DNA from: Planctomycetota bacterium
GTDB taxonomy: Bacteria > Planctomycetota > UBA8742 > UBA2392
Length of the DNA: 64,000 nt
Direction: 5' to 3'
Assembly: GCA_019636215.1 (NCBI GenBank)
Contig: JAHBXZ010000008.1
Span: forward strand, 149,275-213,274
Of the stretch, positions 32,634 through 40,275 are shown one piece after another; the stretch's first letter is position 1; the number at the start of each line of letters is the position of its first letter. Both the position numbers and the translations under genes were made by a program. Under the pieces are notes generated by a model. That model searched no databases and had not been told where the DNA came from. It worked only from the letters and a program-made list of their open reading frames with translations.

Positions 32634-33908
32634 TCAGGCGGTGCGGCGCCTGCGGAACGCTGCGATCAGTCCAAGACCTGCCAGGAGAGCCAATCCGGCT
32701 TCAGCACCAGAAGCTGCCGCGCATCCGCCGCTGGCGCGGCCGGGTGCGACACTGATCTGGTCGAACAGCACCTGGCCAGTGGCGTTGACGTCTACGCGTA
32801 CACTGTCCACGCTGCTCAGGCCGGTGTTGTCAGTCACCTGCACCTGGAACACCAGGCGGCAATCCGTGCCCGGGGCGGTGAAGGTGGGGTTGACTGTGTT
32901 GGCGTTGTTCAGGCTGACGGCCGGGCCACTGGTCTGCGACCAGATGAAGCTGAGCGCGCCGCCGTTGGGGTCGGTGCTGCCCGCAGCCGAAAGCTGCACA
33001 GTGCTGTTGTGCACCGCGCCCATGTCAGGCCCCGCGTTGGCGTTGGGGGGCAGGTTGGCCGGCAGCACCGTGATGTTCACGGTGTCTACCGCGCTGCCGC
33101 CCTTGCCGTCGTTCACCGTCAACTGGACGGTGATCACCGACTGGTTGCCCATGCTTGGTGCAACGAAGTTGGGATTGACGGTGTTTGCGCCGTTGAGTGT
33201 GACTGTCGGGCCCATGGTCTGGACCCATGCATAGGTCAGGGTGTCGCCGTTGGGGTCGCTGCTGCCAGCGCCGGTCAGCGTGACGGTCGCGCCGCCGTTG
33301 ACAGTCTGGTCGGGCCCGGCATTGGCAACCGGGGGCTGGTTTGATCCGCCGCCACCGCCACCGCCACCGCTCTGGCTGATCCAGTTCTGGACCATGGTGT
33401 TCGTCACCGAGCTGCCCGGGCCCTGCCACAGCAGGACACCCTGCCTGTTGAAGGCAAAGCAGGTTCCGTATGAAAGCGAATATCCACCGCCGCTTGTCTG
33501 CGTGTAGTAGTACGTCGGAACGCTGTTGGTCGCTGCATAACCGTACTGCATGCCCCAGCTTGCTCCGGTGCTTCCGATGGTTGCCTGGGTTGCTCCGTTC
33601 CAACCGATCTGGCAGACGCCGATCACCTCAAAGCCGGCGGCCTTGTTGGTGTTGTAGATACTGTTCAGGTGCGGGACCCCCGCTTGGCAGATGCTTCAGC
33701 CAGGCGCCCACAGTTCCAGCAGCGTCACATAACCAGGCGCGGCAAAGTAGCTGGCCAGCGCTGTCGTTCCGCTGGGAGTCTGCCAGGACTGCGTGAATGT
33801 GATGTTGGTGTAGTTGCTGCCGACTGTGGCGGCCTGGACGGGCCTGCTGGCCATGTACAGTCCACCGGCGACGGCAAGGATCGGAAGTATGGCGCGAATC
33901 AGACGCAT
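32634..33908 (-). CDS. selenoprotein: exported thioredoxin-like (TlpA-type) PKD-domain protein, UGA = Sec71
   Basis: This 424-residue protein is read through an in-frame TGA at complement(33696..33698), residue 71. It has a signal peptide (1-26), then a thioredoxin fold: VTLLELWAPG-U71-SIC74, then VPHLNSIYNTN and GFEVIGV, a cis-Pro site near 131 (SVPTYYY) and FNRQGVLLWQG. The same order occurs in the TlpA protein at 52723-53868, where the motif is WCGPC. A glycine run (181-188), two PKD domains (about 190-280 and 285-378) and a GGC/hydrophobic/RRRR sorting-type tail follow. AGGAG lies 7 nt before the ATG. A SECIS-like hairpin starts 12 nt after the UGA. Ordinary annotation would split it in two. 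It is probably an extracytoplasmic disulfide or peroxide reductase. Confidence 0.88.
33671..33698 (-). promoter_or_regulatory. UGA(Sec) codon and bacterial SECIS-like hairpin of the PKD selenoprotein
   Basis: The UGA is complement(33696..33698). After 12 nt comes GCGGG-GGT-CCCGC at complement(33671..33683), so GGUC sits at the tip. In E. coli fdhF the SelB-binding hairpin also begins 11 nt after UGA and has a GGUC tip. The stem is short (5 bp) but all GC. Confidence 0.7.
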
Positions 33909-34099
33909 GAGCTTTCTCCTGTTTGTCGAGTCGTTTTGTTGTCCGCACTGGCACAAAAGACGGAACTCTTAGAGCACTGACGGTGCCAATCGCTTTGGCG
34001 TTACCCGTTGCAGACAGAGTTACGACTCAGGCCAGTTGCTCGTCACAACCTGCTGTTACGGGTACACTTACGACGCGTGTAAAAACTCGCCAACTTGCG

Positions 34100-34126
34100 C
34101 GCGAATTGGTGAGCGACCAATTCGCG
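34100..34126. repeat. palindromic hairpin in divergent promoter region
   Basis: CGCGAATTGG at 34100-34109 pairs perfectly with CCAATTCGCG at 34117-34126 across a 7-nt loop. It lies between the divergent selenoprotein and lipoprotein genes (gap 33909-34185), so it may be an operator or mRNA structure. No T run follows. The rest of the gap shows two GGGTACACTT sequences (34058 and 34171) and no gene. Confidence 0.55.
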
Positions 34127-34173
34127 GTTGCGGCGTGATCGCAATTCGCGTCCTTTACCCTCGCGCCGCGGGG

Positions 34174-34179
34174 TACACT
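34174..34179 (+). promoter_or_regulatory. -10-like box TACACT before lipoprotein gene
   Basis: TACACT ends 6 nt before the ATG at 34186, and no Shine-Dalgarno is present. The GGGTACACTT sequence is repeated at 34058. Confidence 0.45.
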
Positions 34180-34185
34180 TTCCGC

Positions 34186-34629
34186 ATGAAGCAAGCCCCG
34201 CTGTGCCTTGTTTGGTTTGCGCTGATCACCAGCGGTTGCGCCGCCGGTCGCAGTTCCACCGATGTCAGCCCGCCGGGGTTGCGCCTTCCAAGCGATCAGG
34301 CCTTTGAAGTGCGAGTGACCGCGGAGCATGAAGAGCAAAAGAAGTACACGGCCGAACTTCGCGCATTGATCGCGGCCGAGCTTGTGGCCGCCGGCTTCGG
34401 CCACGCCCCCCATGGCATGGAACTGCACGCGCACGTCACCTGTATTGCGCCCGGCGGTGCCTGGGGCGAAGAAGCCGACTGCCGCATGGACATCGCACTC
34501 AAGGGTGACAACACATGGCGCTTCTCGGTGATCGGCGGTTCGGGCAGCGAGATGGCCCGCGACCGCATTCCCGCAGCACTTCGTGAGGCCGCGCGGGCGG
34601 TGGTTGAACGACTTGCCATTCACCGCTGA
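34186..34629 (+). CDS. small lipoprotein of unknown function
   Basis: This 147-residue protein has a signal peptide with lipobox TSGC (about residue 18) and would be lipidated and anchored in the envelope. The mature domain has a beta-alpha pattern with a helix near residues 45-65 (KKYTAELRALIAAELVAAGF), a short strand (MELHAHVTCIAPGG) and a C-terminal helix. It resembles the DUF4410-like group of small envelope lipoproteins, but I cannot name it firmly. The ATG at 34186 is chosen over an earlier in-frame start because the signal peptide begins here. Confidence 0.72.
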   Translation: MKQAPLCLVWFALITSGCAAGRSSTDVSPPGLRLPSDQAFEVRVTAEHEEQKKYTAELRALIAAELVAAGFGHAPHGMELHAHVTCIAPGGAWGEEADCRMDIALKGDNTWRFSVIGGSGSEMARDRIPAALREAARAVVERLAIHR

Positions 34630-34659
34630 CCCGGGCGCGGCGCGGGCCGATCCCGTTGC

Positions 34660-34665
34660 TATGCT
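34660..34665 (+). promoter_or_regulatory. -10-like box TATGCT before ABC-F gene
   Basis: TATGCT ends 6 nt before the ATG at 34672. A Shine-Dalgarno is absent. The arrangement fits a leaderless mRNA. Confidence 0.4.
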
Positions 34666-34671
34666 CGCGCC

Positions 34672-36594
34672 ATGTCCATTGTCGCCCTGCAGAGCGTCAG
34701 CAAAAGCTACGACAGCCGCGCCGTGCTGACCGAAGCCAGCTTCGACCTGGGCAGCCAAGAACGCGTAGGGCTTGTCGGCCCCAACGGCGAGGGAAAATCC
34801 ACACTGCTGCGTCTGCTGGCCGGTGTGGAGACGCCCGACGGCGGCCTGCGTACAGCCATGGCTGGAATTCGGATCGGGTTCTTTACGCAGGAGCCGCGCT
34901 TGGACCCGGGCCTTCGGGTGCGCGACGCTGTGCGCGCTGGCCTTGGCAACCGCGACGAGTTACACGCGCGCCTGGAAGCACTTCACACCGAGATGGCCAG
35001 GCCCGGCCTGGATGCCGACGCGCTGACCACGCTGATTGAAGTGCAGGAACATCTTGAGACTCGGCTGGCCGGGATGGGCGGCCACAACGTGGAGCATCGC
35101 GTTGATGAAATCATCAGCCATCTGGGCCTGAGGCAGCCGGATGCGCTTTGCGGCTCGCTTTCGGGCGGTGAGGCCCGGCGCGTATCACTGGCCGCAATGC
35201 TGCTGTCTGAACCCGATGTACTTCTGCTGGACGAGCCCACCAACCACCTGGATGTCGTGGCGATCGACTGGCTGGAGGACTTTCTGCTGGCCAGCAAGAC
35301 GCCCCTGGTGATGGTCACCCACGACCGCTACTTCCTGGACCGCGTGGTCCATCGCATTGTGGAAGTGGACCGCGGCAGGCTTTACTCTACGGACGGTGGT
35401 TATCAGGATTTCCTGGTGCAGCAGGCCACGCGCCTTGCCGCCGAGGCCAACACCGAACAGAACCGCTTGGCCACAATCCGCCGCGAAACGGCATGGATCA
35501 GGCGCGGGGCACACGGCCGCACCACCAAGGAAAAAGCCCGCGTCAACCGTTACCGCGACATGGTGGCGCAGCCGGAGTTGGAAAGTCGCATCGAGCTGGA
35601 CTTTGCCATCCCTCGCGGGCCAAGACTGGGTGGCAAGGTGATTCGCGCCGCAGGCGTCAGCAAGATGTACGGCCCCCGCGAGATTCTTCGCGACGTGAAC
35701 CTGGAGATCACTGCCGGGATGCGCCTTGGCATTGTGGGTGCCAATGGCACGGGCAAGACCACACTGCTGCGCGTTCTGACAGGAAAGCTGGCGCCGGATG
35801 CCGGTGCCGTCGAGATCGGTGAAACTGTGCGAGTGGCCGACATTGACCAGTCGCGGTCGGTGCTGGATGACAGTAAGAGTGTCGTCGAGGAAGTGGCCGA
35901 CAACGAGGACGGGATTGTCAAAGTTGATGGACAGCTTGTGCGCGTGGCTCCGTTCCTGGACGGCTTTCTGTTTCCGGGCCAGCGCAAACACACAAAGATC
36001 AAGCTGCTGTCAGGCGGAGAGCGCAACCGCGTACTGCTGGCCAAACTGCTGCTGCAGCACGGCAATGTGCTGGCCCTGGACGAACCCACAAACGACCTGG
36101 ATCTGCCCACATTGCGTGCATTGGAAGAAGCCTTGTGCGCCTTTGAAGGGGTCGTGCTTGTGGTCAGTCACGACCGGTACTTTCTTGATCGTGTCTGCAC
36201 CAGAGTCTTGTTTCTGGACGGCAGCGGAAGGGCGCGATTCCATGAGGGTGAGATTGAACCGCTGCTGGAAGAACTTCGTGCTGTGCCCGAAGTCCGCACT
36301 CCTGCTGCGGCTGCAGCGACGAACGCAAAACCGCAGGACGACGAAACCCGCAAGAAGCTAAGGAAAGCCGAAAACGAGCTGCGCAAACTGCCGCAGCGCA
36401 TTGAACAGCTTGAGGCCGAGTGCAAGGCCCTGGACTCGAAGCTGGCGGACGCAAGTTTGTATCTGACACCAAAGGGCAGTGCAGAAGCAGCCACAATCGC
36501 GCAACGCCGCAAAGAGCTGAGTGCCGAGCTGGATTCCCTGTTTGCCCGCTGGCAGGAACTTGAATCGTTGATTTCTGTCCCGGGGCAGGGCTGA
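34672..36594 (+). CDS. ABC-F family ATPase (Uup/EttA-like)
   Basis: This 640-residue cytoplasmic protein has two ABC ATPase domains and no membrane segment. Domain 1 has Walker A GPNGEGKST (36-44), LSGGEARR (about 163) and LLLDEPTNHLD. Domain 2 has GANGTGKTT (about 354), LSGGERNR (about 446) and LALDEPTNDLD. The linker is the typical ABC-F P-site tRNA interaction motif region. The C-terminal 90 residues form a coiled coil (KKLRKAENELRKLPQRIEQL), as in Uup. ABC-F proteins act on ribosomes or, for Uup, influence DNA and ribosome-related stress. The exact subfamily needs alignment. Confidence 0.93.
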   Translation: MSIVALQSVSKSYDSRAVLTEASFDLGSQERVGLVGPNGEGKSTLLRLLAGVETPDGGLRTAMAGIRIGFFTQEPRLDPGLRVRDAVRAGLGNRDELHARLEALHTEMARPGLDADALTTLIEVQEHLETRLAGMGGHNVEHRVDEIISHLGLRQPDALCGSLSGGEARRVSLAAMLLSEPDVLLLDEPTNHLDVVAIDWLEDFLLASKTPLVMVTHDRYFLDRVVHRIVEVDRGRLYSTDGGYQDFLVQQATRLAAEANTEQNRLATIRRETAWIRRGAHGRTTKEKARVNRYRDMVAQPELESRIELDFAIPRGPRLGGKVIRAAGVSKMYGPREILRDVNLEITAGMRLGIVGANGTGKTTLLRVLTGKLAPDAGAVEIGETVRVADIDQSRSVLDDSKSVVEEVADNEDGIVKVDGQLVRVAPFLDGFLFPGQRKHTKIKLLSGGERNRVLLAKLLLQHGNVLALDEPTNDLDLPTLRALEEALCAFEGVVLVVSHDRYFLDRVCTRVLFLDGSGRARFHEGEIEPLLEELRAVPEVRTPAAAAATNAKPQDDETRKKLRKAENELRKLPQRIEQLEAECKALDSKLADASLYLTPKGSAEAATIAQRRKELSAELDSLFARWQELESLISVPGQG

Positions 36595-36649
36595 GACCCA
36601 TCTGCTATGCTGGCAGCCGTTTAGGCATTTGTGACCCGCAGGGGCCTGC

Positions 36650-37207
36650 GTGGGCATTTCTAGGATGATGGCGGTGGCTGTGCTTGATAAGCGCGTTGAC
36701 CTGGAGGCACTGATCCACACGCATCAGGCGGGTGTCTGGCGCTATTTACGATTCCTTGGCGCGTCGCGCACCGAGGCCGAAGACCTGACACAGGAGACCT
36801 TTGTCGCGGTTTGGCGCAGTGGGTTTGAGCAATACAGCGATGCGGCCACTGCGGCTTACCTTCGCACTACCGCTCGATCCCGTTTCTTGATGATGCTGCG
36901 GGCGCGAGGCCGACGCCCCAAAGAAAGCGACCTGGCTGATGTTGATGCCGACTGGCTGGCCCTGACGGACGAAGGCGAGGCCTGGGACGAACGCGTAGAA
37001 GTGCTTCAGAAGTGCCTGCAACCCGTGACAGGTAAGTCGCGCGAGGCACTGGACCTGAGTTATCGGCTTGGCCTGACACAGGCCGAGATTGCAGAGCGGC
37101 TGGAAATGAAGCCTGAAGGCGTAAAGACAATGTTGCGGCGCGTGATTGAAAAGTTGCGGCAGTGCATGGAGGCGAAACTCAAGTGGCCCCCTCAAGAGAC
37201 CGCCTGA
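36650..37207 (+). CDS. ECF RNA polymerase sigma factor
   Basis: This 185-residue sigma factor has region 2 near residues 20-90 (WRYLRFLGASRTEAEDLTQE, then TFVAVWRSGF and RTTARSRFLMMLRARGRR). Region 4 is near 120-175, with HTH LTQAEIAERLEMKPEGVKTM. Possible starts are the GTG at 36650 or ATG codons at 36665 and 36668. It overlaps the downstream FecR-like gene by about 25 bp, the classical arrangement of an ECF sigma with its anti-sigma factor. The third gene of the set is a selenoprotein. Confidence 0.9.
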   Translation: MGISRMMAVAVLDKRVDLEALIHTHQAGVWRYLRFLGASRTEAEDLTQETFVAVWRSGFEQYSDAATAAYLRTTARSRFLMMLRARGRRPKESDLADVDADWLALTDEGEAWDERVEVLQKCLQPVTGKSREALDLSYRLGLTQAEIAERLEMKPEGVKTMLRRVIEKLRQCMEAKLKWPPQETA

Positions 37208-38838
37208 TCGAGCTGATGCTCGAGGAAGCGCATGGCAATCCGCCGCCGGATCTGTCGGCGCGCATTGTTGCCGAGGTTAACGGCACGGCCGCGCAGACGG
37301 GCAGGGCGCCTGCCATGGCACCTGTGTTGAAGCCTGTGTTGAAGCCGGCGTTCCCGTGGCATTGGTTTGCGGCCGCTGCCGCGGCTGCTGTCTTGCTTGG
37401 TGCAGGTTTTGCGCTGGTCTTCAGCGGTAATGATGTGCCTTCTGATGTGCCGTCGGTTGCCGGTTCTGGCAGCAACGCGCAGCCCGACCCAGCGCCACAA
37501 CCTCGACCGAACCCACAGCCGCGTCCCTCACCGCAGCCCCAACCGCGGCCGGAACCCGCGCCGCAGCCGACCCCTGGGCCGATGATTCCAGAGCCCCAGC
37601 CCCAGCCCCAGCCCGCGCCGCAGCCAGGGCCGGAACCTGAACCTGAACCCGAACCTGCGCCGATGCCCCCTGAGGAAGTCGAGAAGCCCGCGCCCGAACC
37701 TGAGGTTCCCGCGCCAGTTCCCGCGCCTAAGCCCGAAGAGCCGCGCCCGGCGCCGGGCCCCACCGTGGAGGAGCCGCCGGTGCAGCCGCAGCCACAGCCA
37801 CAGCAGCCGGATCGTCCACCCACCGAGGCGCCCCGTGCCGGCCCGGTGAAGACCGCTACGGTGCTGTTCCAGAGCAGCGGCGCGAAACTCTCATACAAAG
37901 AGGGTGCCGCAACGCGCTTTACCGAGATCAAGGGTGAACTTGAGCTGATGTCCGGCTGGGTTCTTTCTGCGCGCCACCCCGTGCTGCTGGATCTCGGTCA
38001 TGGTCGCCGCGCCTGGTTTGAAGGCGAGCTCGGCATTGACATCGTTGACGGCAACACCACGCTTGAAGTCATCAAAGAGGGCGTTTACGTCGACGCGCTG
38101 GGCGGCAAAGGCACCGTGATAGTCCGCCGCGAAGGCACAGCCATTGAAGTTGCCGACGCCGCTGTGCTGGCCGAGCGCATGTCCACCATCAAGGACGGTC
38201 TGGAAGTGTCCTGCCTGGATGGCGAAGTTGCCTGGGGCGAAAGCCGCCTGGGCGCCGGCCAGGGCGCGACGATTTCCGGCAAGGGCTTCAAGCGCACCAA
38301 GGCCGAGGGTGCCAAGCTGCGCGACAAGGGCCTGATCAAGGACTGGGCAAAGTCCCAGAATCTGTGGCGCGAGGATTTCGATGCTCGCATGGGCGAACGC
38401 CTGTTCGCCGGCGAAGTTGAAAACGGCATCGCCATTGGCCCCGGTGGCCGGGAAGTCAGCATCGGCTGCTACCTGCGTGAGAGCCGCGAGGCCAGCGAGC
38501 GCACCTTCCTGCGAGTTCGTATCCGTGTCACGGCCAACACTGGACTGTACCTGCAGTTGATTGGCGATGAAGGTAAGTCGCGCTTCGGCAAGGAGTTTCT
38601 GGTACCGGCCGGGCAGTGGGTTACACTCAAGATTCCGGTGCTGGCCTGCCGCGAGGGTGATAACGGCATGCGCGCGCCGGCCAAGCCGGGCGAGAAAGAG
38701 GGCAACAAGGGCGGCGAGAAGAACGAGAAGATCGATGCCGCCAGCCTGCTGCAGAAGTTTCACGTAGCGACCAAGAACAAGAACACGCAGATTGAGATTG
38801 ACTGGATCGAGATCGGCGATGAACCGGCCCAGAAGTGA
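37183..38838 (+). CDS. FecR-type anti-sigma-like membrane protein with Pro-rich linker
   Basis: This 551-residue protein has a short cytoplasmic N-terminus (LIELMLEEAHGNPPPDLSAR), one membrane helix (about 57-80, WFAAAAAAAVLLGAGFALVF) and a long Pro/Gln/Glu-rich extracytoplasmic linker (about 95-220). A FecR-like domain follows (LMSGWVLSARHPVLLDLGHG, then EVIKEGVYVDALGGKGTVIV). The C-terminal domain has a beta-sandwich look and ends in an EIDWIEIGDE-type strand. It probably holds the ECF sigma factor at the membrane until an outside signal is sensed. The start is the GTG at 37183, with GGAGG 11 nt upstream; GTG at 37162 is the alternative. Confidence 0.82.
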   Translation: MAPSRDRLIELMLEEAHGNPPPDLSARIVAEVNGTAAQTGRAPAMAPVLKPVLKPAFPWHWFAAAAAAAVLLGAGFALVFSGNDVPSDVPSVAGSGSNAQPDPAPQPRPNPQPRPSPQPQPRPEPAPQPTPGPMIPEPQPQPQPAPQPGPEPEPEPEPAPMPPEEVEKPAPEPEVPAPVPAPKPEEPRPAPGPTVEEPPVQPQPQPQQPDRPPTEAPRAGPVKTATVLFQSSGAKLSYKEGAATRFTEIKGELELMSGWVLSARHPVLLDLGHGRRAWFEGELGIDIVDGNTTLEVIKEGVYVDALGGKGTVIVRREGTAIEVADAAVLAERMSTIKDGLEVSCLDGEVAWGESRLGAGQGATISGKGFKRTKAEGAKLRDKGLIKDWAKSQNLWREDFDARMGERLFAGEVENGIAIGPGGREVSIGCYLRESREASERTFLRVRIRVTANTGLYLQLIGDEGKSRFGKEFLVPAGQWVTLKIPVLACREGDNGMRAPAKPGEKEGNKGGEKNEKIDAASLLQKFHVATKNKNTQIEIDWIEIGDEPAQK

Positions 38839-38849
38839 GTGGGGGAGCC

Positions 38850-40055
38850 ATGATCCGTAGAACACTGGTTGCGCTTGGATTCCTGCTGGCCCTCGGTGCG
38901 GTGGCCAGCAGCCAGGAACTGACCGAGAAGAACTACGAGGACATCAAGAAGGAGATCATGCCCACCCCGGCAGAAGAGGAGTGGCGCAAGATCGACTGGC
39001 ACCCCACTCTCTGGGACGGCGTGATCAAGGCCCAGAAGGACGACAAGCCGATCATGTTCTTTGCCATGAACGGGCACCCGTTCGGCTGTACGTGAAACAA
39101 CGGCGTGATTGCCAGACGGTCCGTCTGGACAGACAAGCAGGTAGTCACCCTTTCCAAGGATTTTGTCTGCTGTGCCGACGAAGTTTGGCGCCTGCAGAAT
39201 CTGGGCGACCCCGATTGCGTTTACTTTCGCAAGTGGTGCGACGAAGGTGGCCAGCTGAACGGGGACGGCGCCCAGACCACCCGGCAGGGCACTTATTGCG
39301 TAAGCCCCAGCGGCCAGTTCCTGGGCTCGTGCAACTCGCGCGACCCGCTGGTCATGGCAGCCATGCTGCGCACGGCGCTGACGCGCTGGAAGGCAATGGA
39401 AAAGAAGGCCCGTCTGCTGGACTATGACCCTGAAACCAAGGTCAAGGACATCAGCCGCGCCGAAAACCAGTACCCCAAAGACGGCATGGCACTGAAGGTT
39501 CACAGCCGCGACCTTAACCGCACGGGCCTGAACCCGAGCGACTGGCGCACCCACGCCCTGAACGTTGACTTCTGCTGGTTCCGTAAGGAAGAAATGCTGC
39601 GCCTGGTGCCACGCGACACCTTCACCAAAGACACAAAATGGGACCTGCCGGAAGACTTGGTGCGGCGGTCACTGCGCCTGAACGTGAAAGACAACGTGCG
39701 GGGCCAGACCAACGCCTACACCAACGAGCAGGTCGAGAAGGCCTTCATCAAGTGCGAAGTCGACAAGATCAAGAAGGGTGTTGTTTACTTTGACATGGTT
39801 GGCGAAGTGAAGCTCAGTGCGGACGGCCGAGGCATTGAAGGCAAGATTCGCGGCAAGGGCGCCTGGAACGTTGCCAAGTCGAAGTTCGAGCAGTTTGACA
39901 TCGTGGTTGCCGGAACGCGCACCGGCCGCACACAGTACAATGCGCGTGAAGACGACACCGGCACGGCCGGCATCGGTTTTGTCTTCACGCTGGCAGGCGA
40001 CAAGCCGATCGACAAAATCGCCCCGACGGAGTTCGGCAGCTACGGCTGGCGGTGA
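38850..40055 (+). CDS. selenoprotein: exported thioredoxin-like protein with GCTU motif, UGA = Sec82
   Basis: This 401-residue protein is read through an in-frame TGA at 39093-39095, residue 82. It has a signal peptide (1-21), then a thioredoxin-like strand KPIMFFAMNGHPFG, followed by C80-T81-U82-NNG. The frame stays open for 320 codons with good coding character (SVWTDKQVVTLSKDFVCCAD, then YCVSPSGQFLGSC), and more cysteines follow. GGGGGAG lies 2 nt before the ATG. A 7-bp SECIS-like hairpin begins 16 nt after the UGA. The CxU arrangement suggests a redox-active selenol. It lies 11 bp after the FecR-like gene and is probably controlled by that sigma/anti-sigma pair. I cannot name the family. 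Confidence 0.85.
39093..39128 (+). promoter_or_regulatory. UGA(Sec) codon and bacterial SECIS-like hairpin of the GCTU selenoprotein
   Basis: The UGA is 39093-39095. After 16 nt comes CCAGACG-GTC-CGTCTGG (39112-39128), a perfect 7-bp stem whose tip reads GGUC when the last pair opens. This shares the tip sequence of the other selenoprotein hairpin and of E. coli fdhF. Confidence 0.75.
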
Positions 40056-40074
40056 TCGATTGCTGTAAGACAGG

Positions 40075-40136
40075 TGGCCCGCCTTCGCCAAGGCTTCGGC
40101 GGGCGCCACGACAACAGCGCCCTTGCGGGCGCTGTT
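40075..40136. terminator. two hairpins between selenoprotein and tRNA genes
   Basis: GCCCGCC (40077-40083) pairs with GGCGGGC (40098-40104). Then AACAGCGCCC-TTGC-GGGCGCTGTT (40113-40136) forms a perfect 10-bp stem. They lie between the convergent selenoprotein gene and tRNA-Ser and probably end both transcripts. Confidence 0.7.
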
Positions 40137-40140
40137 ATCG

Positions 40141-40230
<90 letters not shown>

Positions 40231-40275
40231 GCAGTACGCAAGAATAACGGGCGGCCGGTTCATCGCAACGCGGCG

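Noticed and set aside
33696..33956. Separate short gene of 86 residues followed by another gene from 33626
   Set aside because: The two pieces are in the same frame, share one thioredoxin fold and have one ribosome site (AGGAG at 33908). The split is caused only by the TGA, which is best read as Sec.
38835..39095. Small 86-residue secreted protein ending at a TGA before a separate 316-residue gene
   Set aside because: The TGA is followed by a SECIS-like hairpin and the second part continues the same frame with no ribosome site of its own.
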